A DNA stretch of 64,000 nucleotides from NCBI GenBank assembly GCA_963930655.1, contig OZ005610.1, positions 5,895,001-5,959,000 of the forward strand. Direction: 5' to 3'. The notes beneath the pieces are model-generated. The model did not search any database. It saw only the letters and a program-made list of their open reading frames with translations, and had not been told where the DNA came from. The DNA comes from Myrica gale (Eukaryota > Streptophyta > Magnoliopsida > Fagales > Myricaceae). A program made the position numbers and the translations under genes. Shown here in pieces: positions 46,855 through 59,600 of the stretch; position 1 is the first letter of the stretch; each line of letters starts with the position of its first letter.

Positions 46855-47829
46855 GTTATGAGCAAAATTATTGTCCCATGTTGTAGTTTTGTTCCAATTT
46901 TTAAAAAAGAACTACAATAAATCGATTTTGCTCCTGTTGTAACTTGTACTGCCACTTTTCTCGAAGTAGGGGGTTTTTTTTGTTGAAATAATTTAGAAAT
47001 AACATTTCATCCCCCTTAACAGAGCCTAGTAGTGAAACTCTGTGCTGCAGATCTTTTTCATGTGTCCCACATCCCATGGTTTTGCTGCTTTTGCATGGCC
47101 CCTTTGGACCAAAAGACATACTTTGACGAACAGTTCTCGACTCTTTGGACTCTTGGACAGAGCATACCGAAGTAGACCGACTCACGAGGCATATTATTTA
47201 GAGGACACAGCTAACCACAGCCGTACTATTTCGTGTCCGTCTCTTCCGTCTTTGGTGGGTTGAGTTTGAAAAAGGGAGTTCTCTGTCTCTTTTCTTTTGA
47301 TACACGCAGAATTTAGCGTTTTACCAAAGATTCCCCCTTCTGGAAATCCTCCATTAACAGCATCGGGCCACAGCCACTGATGGGCTCCACAACTATAGAG
47401 AATTTATAGCAACTAGTTTATGATATTTGATTTAATTGATTCTGCTCTGTAAACTATGTTCGAATGAAACAATAAACTTTCATTAAGAACTTCTGATTGA
47501 CGAATATTCGAATATAATATAAGATTTTATACCAATTTATTATGTTTTCTATAAGTTCCAGTGGACATGCATGATGAACATTTCAGCTGCCTGGTGAGGT
47601 GGAATCACGTGGGTTGTTACGTAGTCGTTTTGTTCTGAACTTTCTTTTTCCAAATAACGTCGAGTTAGGAACACCAAAAATAGACAAGGTGATTGAAAAC
47701 GACAAGCGTTCTCCAGCTGTGGCATGTTCAAAGTCGTTTCAAATTAAAGTCCTTTTGCCCTCATGATTCCCCCGCCGTCTAAGGAGGAATAAAAATTGCG
47801 ACAGCCCAACAGTCCTTTAAACATATATT
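46855..47829. other. PGI1 3' flank and intergenic
   Basis: It begins with the PGI1 3' UTR. Small ORFs (46901-47185 minus, 47042-47263 plus) lack family features. No second gene is supported before the MITE. Confidence 0.45.
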
Positions 47830-48001
47830 GGTGCGTTTGTGTACCAAAATTTTACTCCCTCTAAAATTTTAACACAATTAAATATTACAATATAATCTCT
47901 CCCTCCCCATCAAATCATTACTATTTACTATAAAAAATTAACTATCTCTTCACTTTTTCACTAAACCTAATATCTAAAATTTTAACAACACTAAAATTTT
48001 A

Positions 48002-48854
48002 GGGTTAATGTCCTTTTTAGTCCCTAGGTTTTGGGGCGGTGTTCTTTTTAGTCCCTAGGTTTTATTTTTGTTCAAAACAGTCCCTAGGTTATTTACGTTT
48101 GTCTTTTTAGTCCTTCCGTCACTCCCGAGCCCAGTCAGCTAACGGCGGGACACGTCACACCCAATAGAATATTGCCACGTGTACTATTTTTTTTAAAAAA
48201 AAAACAATTTCCACATGTTTAAAAAAAAAAAAACCAAAAGAAGGGAGATACCCCGGTGGCCACCGCCGAACGGGGAGCCCAGAGTTGGGCTCCCCGTCGA
48301 CGGGGGTGGCCGGGGGCACTCACCCCGGCGACGGGGAGCCCAGATCTGGGCTCCCCGTCTGGCCACCGACGAGCGGGAGCCCAGATCTGGGCTCCTCGTC
48401 TGGCCACCGACGAGCGGTAGCCCAGATCTGGGCTCCCCGTCGACGGTGGTGGCCGGGGGCTCCCCGTCGGGCCACCCCCGTTCGCGCGAGGGAGCCCAGA
48501 TCTGGGCTCCCTCGCGCGAAGGGTGGCCTCCCTGGCCACCACCGAGCGACGGGGAGCCCAGATCTGGGCTCCCCGTTCGGTGGTGGCCACGGGGGTGCCT
48601 CTCCCGTTTTTTTTTTTTAGTTTTGTCCATGTGGACATTTTTATTATTTTTTTAAAAGTTGGTACACGTGTCAATATTCTATTGGGTGTGACGTGTCACA
48701 CCGTTAGCTGACTGGGCTCGAGAGTGACGGAATTGGACGGAATGACTAAAAAGACAAACGTAAATAACCTAGGGACTGTTTTGAACAAAAATAAAACCTA
48801 GGGACTAAAAAGAGTACCGCCCCAAAACCTAGGGACTAAAAAGGACATTAACCC
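48002..48854. mobile_element. Mutator-like long-TIR element nested in the MITE
   Basis: An 853-bp element begins GGGTTAATGTCCTTTTTAGT and ends with its inverse, with TIRs extending some 200 bp. A perfect 9-bp duplication AAAATTTTA flanks it (47993-48001 and 48855-48863). The related MITE at 37159 has this 9-mer once. A 9-bp duplication with long TIRs fits Mutator superfamily. The interior carries a GC-rich palindrome array and no transposase. Long ORFs on both strands here come from the palindromes. Confidence 0.9.
48271..48577. repeat. Array of six GC-rich palindromes
   Basis: GAGCCCAGATCTGGGCTC, or one-base variants of it, occurs at about 48278 (variant), 48336, 48377, 48418, 48494 and 48556. 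Each is its own reverse complement, with GC-rich spacers such as GGCCACCGACGAGCGG. Each unit could form a hairpin. Confidence 0.85.
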
Positions 48855-48949
48855 AAAATTTTACAACACAAACACAACCTTAATAATCCATGGATGCTCG
48901 TTGAGCCGACCGGTGCACATAACGAGTACGTCCACCCTACGGGGCACCG

Positions 48950-49708
48950 GGACAGATGAGAATTGGAATGTACCATTTCGGTTCTGGTATTCATTGGAAT
49001 CAAAATTCTTATTCCGATTCCATTTCGAAATAAACAGGAATAAAACCAGAATTGAAACCGGAATTTTCGGTTCCTTATTTGAGCTTAAAAAGCTCAGATT
49101 TAGTTTGAGCCCATTGACCAAAAAAGGAATTTTTTAAGTTATGTTGTGTAGCCGGAATTAAGGTATTATGAGAGGCAAAATTGCACTCAAAAGTTTAAAA
49201 ATAAGATTGGTATGAGCATCAATTTGAAGTCTCAATTGCCAAAATAAAATAGTGCACTGTCATCCAATTTCAAAAGTTCAAAACATTGTCAAATTAATAA
49301 ATAATGTCGTCTGGTCAAAAACAAAATAAACACTGTCAAATAACTCTAAATTAAAATTACAATTAAACAACTCAATTCTAAAACAAAATAAACAATGTCA
49401 AAATAAACTCTAAATTAAATTTACAAAAAACTACTAAATAAACAATTAACCATACAAATAAGTAAAGAACTAAACATTCATCAAATAATCCAAATTGAAA
49501 GTCAAAAATCTAAATTAAAATTATAATATTTTATAAAAATTTTAAAAAATTGTACCGGAACTGAAAATTTCGATATTTTCGCCAAAATTTTGGATTCTGA
49601 TTCGGCTTCCAAATTTTTTCTAAAATAGAATCTCATTCTAGTATCGAAAATAAACGAAACACCGGAACCAGAAAATCCGGTTTGAACCGGAATAAATGAA
49701 CACACTAG
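48950..49708 (-). mobile_element. hAT-like non-autonomous element, copy 2
   Basis: On the minus strand it begins TGTGTTCATTTATTCCGGTT and shares with copy 1 (37893-38430) a long AT-rich core and the internal segment TTTAGTTTGAGCCCATTGA (same strand as printed here, reverse in copy 1). It is about 200 bp longer than copy 1. Exact ends and target duplication are not clear. Confidence 0.65.
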
Positions 49709-50659
49709 TCACTCCTCTGACGCTAGGATGTCTACAGTGGCTTCGTTTGTCAAAATGATGGTTTGCGAGGGGTGTTTTAGGTAATTCTGCGAACCGTTTG
49801 GCAGAACCGTACACACTGTTAAGAAAGGAGAAAAGTATGGGCTAGGTGGGACCACCACCCGATGTGATGTTGAAGTGAGAATTTATTTATTTATATTTTG
49901 TTCGTGGAGCGGGAATTTAGAGTAAAAGCGTCCCCACTACAACGTTCGACTATTTCAATGTTTTTAAATGTGGAGCCGGAGGTCCTCTTAGCCACGTCAA
50001 ACTTCCCGTTACAAATTTCGTGCTCTCACCTAAGTGCTCTTTGTTTCCCCCGATTATTGAGGGCTTTCCGTTTGCAATAATAAGCTTAACTACGTACCTG
50101 ACCTCGTTGTTTACCCGTGGAAACGGCGTCGTTTTCACGTGGTCGTCAATGAGACGGCGACGTTTTTTTATGGAAAGAGGTGGAAAGTCCTCTAGGGCCG
50201 ACATCTTCGAAAAAGTACTAGTAAATAAAAAAGGAAAGGAAATAAAAATAAGATCACAGCGAGGCCCGAGGGTGACAAAACCCGCCTAGATTTGCAGAGA
50301 GCTTTTGTGGGTATCTCTCACAACTGAGCAAGGAAAGCTTCTGGACCAAGCAAACCTTTTCATCTTCCCAAATCTCGCACCCTCCAGTTATATATTTCTT
50401 AGTTGATCCCCCCGCTCTCTCTTTCTCTCTCCCTGACAATCTGTCTTTCTACTGCGGCATTGCTGTTTGTTGAGCTCCTTAAGTAGTGAAACCGTGGCGT
50501 TCGATTCATATGTGGGGTTTCTCTCGTCTTTTTGAGAACTATTATCCCTACGTTTCTTGTACTTGAGTGATTTGTTCTATTTTAATTTCTTTTGCAGTAT
50601 AAAAAGTAGCTGAGATTTGAATTCGGGGTACAGGTGAAGAAGACGGAGGCCTAGCAATA
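49709..50659 (+). promoter_or_regulatory. Upstream region and leader of the 22-exon gene
   Basis: Sequence from about 50300 is CT-rich and resembles a plant 5' leader. A leader intron is possible (for example acceptor TTTTGCAG near 50597). No core promoter element was assigned. Confidence 0.35.
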
Positions 50660-53600
50660 ATGTTCACAGAAGGTCTTGATAAAAATGCGGTTCGATGGGC
50701 TAGAGAGGTGGTCTTGACTATCTCAATTCCCATTTTTCCTTTTTCCACTTTTCTGTAAACCATTTTCTTCCTCCCCCCCCCCCCCTGTCACGATCTGTGA
50801 ACATGTAAATCTCATTTACTTCTTTTTTTGTTTTTCAAAAATTAAAACTAAAAAGGAAAAATCTCTGTTTCTTACCTGAAGGATGTTCCATTCACGAATT
50901 CGAATCTGAGACGTCGGATTGATCCCCTGTCCAGCATCCGCAGTGGCGGCGGCAGGGGATTTGGGCTGCCTCCTCCGTCGAAATTCAGAAGTGGGCATTT
51001 GCCCCCGAATGCCATTCCGGTCTCTAGAACACTACCGGGTGATGTAGACGAGAGTGCGTCTAATTCTGACAATGATATGAATACTGATTCAGAGGAGGAG
51101 GTTTATGGGGCTAGATACTCCTTGGATTCCTCGCCACAAGATGAAAGGATTCCCAATGGTACTACCGCTCATAGATATGGGAAAACAGCGCAGAGGCAGC
51201 CGCATTATGTTAGTGACTGTATGTACTCTGATGTCAGTTCTTCTATGGAAACGGTGGTAGGGAGACAAGGGAATGTGGCGCAGAGGTTGGTGAGGGGAAA
51301 TGGGAGGGGCCCTGTTAGGAGCTATGGTAATACGGAGGAGGAGTCATCAGATTCTGCTGCTAGCTCGGAATTTTCTACTACTCAAGCGGGAAGCATCAAT
51401 GGTGCTGTGCCTCGGACTAGAGCTTACGTTTCAGAGGGATATGCTTCAAGTGTGCCATCACGGGTGAATGTGGAAAGTGCTGCTAAGGTTTGTAATACTT
51501 CTTTTTCTTTGCATTATTATTATTGTGTGCTGGATTATGCGAGGGTTGTATGTTTTTAGATTTCGTGTTTTTAGACATTTCCTTATCAGTATATAATACA
51601 TTTATTTGAGAGAAAATCCAGACATGTATGAAGAATAATTTTTCCTACCAAGAGCTTCAGGCATCGATAAATGATAACAGATGTTTATTTGGTTCACTGG
51701 CCGTTTACTTTCTTTCCTTCGAATTGATTTTGAGGGGTTTTAGATGTTATCGAAATTGTGACTGAGTGATTTTCTTTTCCCTGTATTGTAAACAAATGAG
51801 GATGACTAGGACTCGTGGTCTGATGAAGCCTGCTGATTTGTATGCAATATTCTAACTTTGCGCATTGTTTATCATTAGCTACTCTAAATTTGGTTGAATG
51901 AACTATGTGTACTCGGTGTGTCTCTGATGGTATTGGGAGAGAGATTTTGCGGACAATATGCGCTTCTACACATTTCAGTTTGATGAATGTATTAGCAATT
52001 TTTCAGGGCCACCTTGTCCGTTATTTTTGGTCAACCAGAAAGAAAAACCCTTGAATCAGGGAAGCAATAATTGGCATGTTTATCCATGGACCATTTACTG
52101 GGCATTTTCCATTCTCTAGAAATTCTAGAGCTTTGTGTCTAAGATCTGGTTTACTGGGTGTGGGAAAAAATAAATCAAAACTGGAAACTATTGGTGAGGA
52201 CCTCTTTTACTGATAATTTGAATTGTATCTAATGAGGCCTGGCTTTTCACTCTGTCAAATAATTGTTATGTGGATCAGAAAGCTATTTACCCTGTTTTGT
52301 TATGTCCCCCCTTACCCCCCTAAAAAAAGTGTTTGTAACAAGTTCCAACTTCAAATGCGTCTTATTTTTCAAGGTTTATGTACTATGGAAAGCATGTTGG
52401 GGGGGGGGGACTTTACTCCCACTACTGGGGATCAACATGTTTGGAATTTTAACTTTTCCTCTGTTAGCAATAATATGATATATGCAAATCATATTGATAA
52501 TTTGTATTGTTTGCATGTTCAGCATTGGTATTCTCAGATGGGAACTAAATCTTACCTTATTCCACGTTTGCATTCCAAGATTTTTGGAAAATTTTGGTGA
52601 TGTTGTGAAAATTGAGGTAGATTGGAGTTTTATTGGATTTTGTGAAAAAATAGTGAAAATTTTGAAGTATGTTTGGAGATGGTGGATATTTGTATTGTTT
52701 GCATGTTCAGCATTGGTATTCTCAGATAGGAACTAAATCTTACCTTATTCCACGTTTGCATTCCAAGATTTTTGGAAAATTTTGGTGATGTTGTGAAAAT
52801 TGAGGTAGATTGGAGTTTTATTGGATTTTGTAAAAAAATAGTGAAAATTTTGAAGTATGTTTGGAGATGGTGGAAATTTTGGAGTTTTATGGGCTTTGGT
52901 GAAAAGGTGAAGAGAGAAATAATTTGAATGGATTTTTTATGTTTATTGTGATGGAAAAAGATGATTTGATAGGGAGAGATAAATGATTTTGAAGTTTTAT
53001 TATTATTATTTTTACAATTTCGGAATTAAAATTTCTTGACAAATTTTTTGAAGTAGTTATGTTTGTGATTGAGAATTTTTGGCCAAAATTCTTATTTGCA
53101 AACTTGACCTTGCTGTCTTTGCTAAATTGGTCTATCATGCAGGACTTGCATTCGAGAAACCTGCAGAAGGAAAAGTTCTCTGATGATGATGATGATGTTC
53201 CCAGTGCGCCTCCTATTGGTGTCTCCACTCATGAAATTAAGCCAAGTGCTGAGAGAAGTCCTGTATCTAAAGTATGTAGCACACCATCTATTGCAGAAGT
53301 CTCGACCAAAAATGGTCGAAGTATGTTAGAAACCACTTCCAGTGTTAAGGTGGAGAATGATACCGGGAATAGGAATGCAGACCAGTTTGCAAGGTTTGTA
53401 TCATTTTCTAATGGTTGTCTTTGGCAAAAGTGAAATAAAAGAGTCTTTTTGGAGGACATATTACACTTGTGGAATCTAACCACACATATTAAGTTGGCAG
53501 ATACTGTACTTTGTTTGTGTGCTTCAACTCATGAGCACAAGTATTTGTCATCTGTTTGCAAAATATAATCAGTTTTGTTTGGTATCTGCTGACAGAAATA

Positions 53601-56600
53601 CAGCCAGTTCTGAAGTAGGTGCATCTTCAGGTTCATATCAAGCTCGCCTCCCAACATTTCATGCTAGGTATCTCTAACCAACGCTGCAATTGTAAATGGT
53701 GCCGACGATACCTCGATAGCCTTTATCAATTGTGTTCATTCACTGTTTTTATGTTCTTTGCAAATCAAATTCAGTGCTCTAGGGCCATGGCATGCTGTGA
53801 TTGCATACGATGCATGTGTACGACTTTGTCTTCATGCGTGGGCAATGGAATGCATGGAAGCTCCAATGTTCTTGGAAAATGAATGTGCTCTATTACGGGA
53901 TGCTTTCGGGTAGGTTCAGTCTCTTCTTCTTATTGTTCATGTATGATGTCACCGATTCAGGCTGTTTTTTGGTTGTTCTTTCCTATGATAGTCATACAAC
54001 CAGATGATTGACATGGTTTTCATAGTAAGATCTATAAAATAAGTTAAAATTGGAATTTCAAGGCTTATCGTACTTCAATAATGCCAATATCTATTTGCTA
54101 TGTTCAGCTGCATATTTAGAACTGATATATGAAATTCGACTATTTTTAGTGAAATATGCAGATTGTGGACACCTTGTTTAGGAGTAGTTCCAGTATAATA
54201 TACTGCATTTTCTTGGTACTTCTTTTCGACATTTTATGCTTACTCTTCTTGGAAGAATATGTTTGTAGATTAAGGCCAGTGCTATTACAATCAGAGGACG
54301 AATTATTGGTGAAGCGCACTTCAGAACTTGTTGGTGAGGGGGTTGCTCCAAAGCCTAAAAAAATCATTGGCAAGATGAGGGTGCAAGGTTGGTTTTCGAC
54401 CTCAGCTCTGGCATTTCTCATTGTTCAAGTGCTTATTAGGAGGGCTGCTAAAATCCTGTTGATGTTGCAGTGCGTAAAGTGAAAATGGCCCTGGACCCAC
54501 CTACTGGCTGTAGTATCACATCATTTAGGCCACCAGTAATTAGATTGGAATCTTTGCGGCATCACTTATCCAATTTCCAGTCAACACTCTCTTCTGGATG
54601 GCATGCTTTGAGAAAGATTCATGTTACACCACGTCTGCCTGCAAATGGGTCTTTTTCACGTCAGAGCTTGGCCTATGTTCATGCTGGTACACGGTACATA
54701 AAACAGGTGTCCGGCCTCCTCAAAACTGGTGTAACAACCTTGCGCAATAGCTCATCATCATACGAAGTGGTGCAAGGTATATTTGCAAACTCTATCGATT
54801 TGTCACCTGAGTTGAATTAGCTGTCAATTTGACTCTTCTTTTCAAATGACCCATCTTTCATTGAAAGAAGAGAGAGCCATTTAGGTATATCATCATGAGC
54901 AAAACACAATAAAAGCATGTGGGACATGCAGAGTAAAGTATATGCTCTAATTTCCTCTTTCCGTCTCGACTAAACATAATAAATGATAATTTTGCTCTCC
55001 ATCCTGAAATTGCTTTGAGTTTCCCCTGCAATTGAAGCTGTGAATGACAGTGTTTGCATTGACATGCTATTCAGATCTTATTCTTGTGGTACTTTATAAT
55101 ACTTTACCCTGTCCATTCTCTGTTGATTTCAACTTAATGGTTTTTCCTTTTCACCTGCCAATGTCATCAGAAACATACTCTTGTCTGTTAAGGCTGAAAA
55201 GTTCACCTGAAGATGACGCTATCCGAATGCAACCTGGATCTGGTGATACCCATGTCTTGTAAGTTCTCTTTGCACATTTATTGTACATACTTCTAGAATT
55301 GCTTGAGAAAGATGCTGACGACTTTACAGCTTTCCAGATGGTGTGGGAGATGATTTACTAATTGAAGTCCAGGATTCCAAGGGGAAGCAGTTTGGCCGTG
55401 TCCATGTTCAACTGGCTACTGTTGCTGATGATCCAGTAATATTTGTTTTCTCTGACATTAGCTTTTAATTATAATTTGGTAGTGAGAAGTGTCATACCGG
55501 AACACTAATAAAAATGTTGACTGCAGTCTGACAAGCTTCGCTGGTGGTCTGTTTATCTCGAGCCAGAACATGAGCTTGTGGGGAAGATACAGCTGTATAT
55601 TAACTATTCAACTAGTTCAGATGATAATAATCAACCCAAGGTCAGCAACTTCATAGTAGTCTTCAGATTTATTAGCTAATCAAGAGTTGCTTGTAAGCCA
55701 TGTATCAGAACTAATAATTACAATATATATTTGGTTCTCTGAAGCAGAAGCAAATCCTACATTGTTTTCGACTAAGTTCCAATAATGGCACAAGCTTGTC
55801 AATATAGACCATTGATGCTACTAAGTTAGATATAAACTGTGATTACTTGTTGCAACCATTTATGGTTCTAGGTCCTAGGATATGTTTGCCTTTTTGTCAT
55901 CCCATAATGTGTGTCCATTCCAAACACCAAATTGTTACTTTCTCATAGTAATTTCTTTTTTATTAAGACAAAAGAAACTATATATGTGCCTCACTTTTCT
56001 TGTTGACTACTTTCAGAAGGGAGAATTTGGAAAGTTCTGTTAAAACGTTGAGAAATGTTTGCATTTCCTTGCTATCTGTGCATTGGGCATTATGGGAAGT
56101 AAGGAGAAACTAATTTTCAATTGATATGTAATTACTGTAAGAATTAAGGTAGCTGAACAGCTTGAGATCTGTTGGATCTTTGAGTACCAATACCACTCAA
56201 AATTCTTTAATTCAAGTGGCAACTAACTGTAGTTCTTGTCTGAATTTTTCCTAGCACGTCCTTAACATGTAAGGAAACAGCCCCCCCTTCCCCCCCAATT
56301 CCCAAAAACAAAAAATGAATGAAGTTGCGCCCTTCCTTCCCGATGGACTTGGGATATTTCTGTGAAGAATGACTGTTTATTATTTAAAGTTGGAACATGG
56401 CTTATAAATAATTTGATGATGTTGTATGTTATTCCTGTTCGTTCCAGTGTGGCTCTGTTGCAGAAACAGTCGCATATGATCTAGTTTTAGAGATTGCTAT
56501 GAAGGTTCAGCATTTTCAACAAAGAAACCTATTGTTGCACGGACCATGGAAGTGGCTCTTGACTGAGTTTGCCTCATATTATGGGGTTTCCGATGTATAC

Positions 56601-59600
56601 ATCAGGCTGAGGTAATTGGATGTTAATGTTAATTGCTTCCCTCTGCTGCAATCATTAGGCCATGTAGTACATTAAGTTACCAGAAACAGTTTCTGTTCCT
56701 TGGCTGTTTTACTCTAAATTGAAGTTTAAATATGCACTGTCAATACAGATACCTTTCTTATGTCATGGATGTTGCTACGCCAACAGCTGACTGCCTCAAC
56801 TTGGTGTATGACTTGTTAATGCCTGTTTTTATGAAAGGCCACAGCAAAAACACATTGAGTCATCAAGAGGTACAGATAAAATTCTCCAATATGAAGCATG
56901 CAATAAATTGTTATATGGTTTTTGCTGTTTTTATTTTACACGGAAGATTGCATCTTCTCATTTTCCAAATTGTGTTTGTGTTATATTAGCATTCTTTCAT
57001 ACAGTACTTTGCCAGATCCTGATACTGCCACTAACACAAATCTGCATAATATCTGCTTGCCTAATCAGAATCGAATTTTAGGAGAAACAAAGGATCAAAT
57101 TGAACAGATACTTTCTTTAGTTTTCGAGAACTACAAGTCACTTGATGAATCCTTGGCCTCGGGTATCATGGAGGTTTTCAAGCCCGCAACTGGGCTTGCA
57201 GCACCTGCACTGGAACCTGCTGTCAGATTGTATACGCTGCTTCATGACATCTTGTCTCCCGAGGCTCAGACTGCTTTATGCCATTATTTTCAGGTCTAAC
57301 AGAATCAGACCTTTCTTCTTATTATGATGCTTCTTGAGACTTGTACCTGTTTTCATCAGAGTTACGTTCTCCCCAGGTTGCAGCAAAGAAGAGATCAAGA
57401 AGGCACTTGAGCGAGACAGATGAATATGTTACCAGCACTAATGAAGGGATTTTGATGGATCCTGTTTCCATGACTACTGCTTACCAGAAGATGATATCCA
57501 TGTGCACGAACATTAGGAATGAAATTTTTACGGATATTGAGATACATAATCAACATATACTTCCTAGGTATGTTCCTCAAGCTGTCATCTGAATACTAGA
57601 ATATAAGATGTATAGCATGTCTTGATGCTATGCATTAGATTTGAAGTCCTAAAAGTTGTACGGTACAAGCAGATAATAAAAGTTTACACAGAAACCATTC
57701 ATTTTTGCTAATCATTTCCTTGATATATGTAACGTACACAAATGTAATTTGTCGGACTAGTTCCTCTTTTTCACCAAGAAATAGAATGTACTTTTAGAGT
57801 CTTTTCTTAAGTTGCAAGGTCCAATCTTCTTCGTCCAAATAAATGATCTCAAGTTTGCCAGCACATGCTGCAAAATTTCTGGCTTTACTGTAATGTTGCA
57901 CAAATTAATCAGGACATTTTGAAATCATCACCAAAATAAGTCATTCCACTAAAGAGGGCAAACAGCTTGATGAATAATTTCAATCTTACTGATTAGTGTG
58001 CCCATTGCATTTTCTTCTCCTGATTGTTGGTCGAGTAAAAAAAGGCTTTGATCTTTACCTTCTGATCTTAGAAACAAACATAATGCAATGCTTAATGCTT
58101 TGATATATATGATTAGCTCCTCAAGTTTGCACTATTGCGTACTTATCCTCTATCCTCTATTTTCATGTCGCTTATCTACATGGTTTCTTGGTGTTGTGGC
58201 TGGCAATCTTCGGTCAAACAAGTATGAACTTAATGTTTACATGTGTTTTATGCAGTTTTATAGACCTCCCAAATCTGTCTTCATCCATCTACAGCACAGA
58301 ACTTTGCAATAGATTGCGAGCTTTCCTCATTGCTTGCCCCCCAACAGGCCCTTCGCCTCCTGTGGCAGAACTTGTTATTGCTACAGCAGATTTTCAGAGG
58401 GATCTTGCCAGCTGGAACATCAGGTACCATAATTTCTTTTGCTTTTCGTTAATGGCACAGGAAGAGTGGAAACTATCATTGTGTTATCTTGTGTAGTCCT
58501 AATCAAACTTTATGCTCTTTCTCAGCCCTGTCAAAGGTGGAGTTGATGCGAAAGAATTGTTCCACTTGTATATTTTGCTTTGGATACAAGATAAGCGTCT
58601 CTCTTTGCTTGAGTCATGTAAATTAGATAAGGTACATATGTTAAGCCCAGGTAGTTTTATGCTATTCTCTCCTTATATTTTCCTATTTTTTTGGGTGTTT
58701 TTTGCGCAAGTGCTTGGATGGAAGCAGCAGAATAATTGTATTTGGTGGGTGGGGAGGGGGAGTTCATAGCACCATGTTGAGGGGCTATGTTCATGCTTGA
58801 TCCTTCAAAAATTCTCAAATCTTCAATTCTATTGCGCATCTCAAGTTGTACTTCGTTATCTTCTGCCTGCAGGTGAAATGGTCTGGAGTTAGGACGCAAC
58901 ATTCTACTACTCCTTTTGTTGATGACATGTATGACAGACTGAAAGAAACTTTGAGCCACTATGAAATCATCATTTGCCGATGGCCAGAATATATTTTTGG
59001 GTTGGAGAATGTATGTCCAGATGGGTTTTCTTTTCTCTCAATCCTTTTCTTATTTGTTATCTGACATCACTATCATTTTCTTTAACTTTTCTGTCTAAGA
59101 TCTGCTGAGATATCATTGTTCTTGTTTTCATTTTCATGTTTTCTATATATTTCTGACCATTGTCTTATACTAGTAACCAGCCTTGTTGCTTGGTCACTGG
59201 CTTCACAAGCTTCCTAGGGTTAATTTGAAGTGACTGGTGAGGTAGTTTGCCAAAAATATGTTTACGGGATTAAAGATGGAGCTAGTCATTCCTGTAGAGT
59301 GAAGACCACACTGTGCCATACAGTTGTTTATTCCTCAAAAGGATTTTTTTTCTTGGCTATTCCACAAATGGATTACTATGTACATAACAGGAACCAAGTA
59401 TTCATCTTCAACACTGGCATTCTGACTCATGTTTTCATGCCTATCAAATCAGATATGCACAAGATATAATCACCTGTTGCCTTTCTATAGCATTACTTGA
59501 AAGAAGTGTCTAACTTTGTTCAATTATGTTACTTGTATTTCATGAAAAAATGTATGTCCTGAACTTGTTTGGTTTTTTGGGCTATGTTTTCCACAAGGCT

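Larger units (their letters stand above)
47830..48879. mobile_element. Tourist-like MITE split by a later insertion
   Basis: 47830-48001 matches the left part of the MITE at 37159-37355 in the same orientation, and 48855-48879 supplies its missing right end. The split falls within AAAATTTTA. The MITE flanks here do not give a clean TAA duplication. Confidence 0.85.

Noticed and set aside
48193-48711. Overlapping ORFs of up to 151 codons on both strands
   Set aside because: They arise because the GC-rich palindromes read open on both strands. The translations repeat Gly-Ser-Pro and Trp-Ala phrases, and the region lies inside a non-coding transposon.
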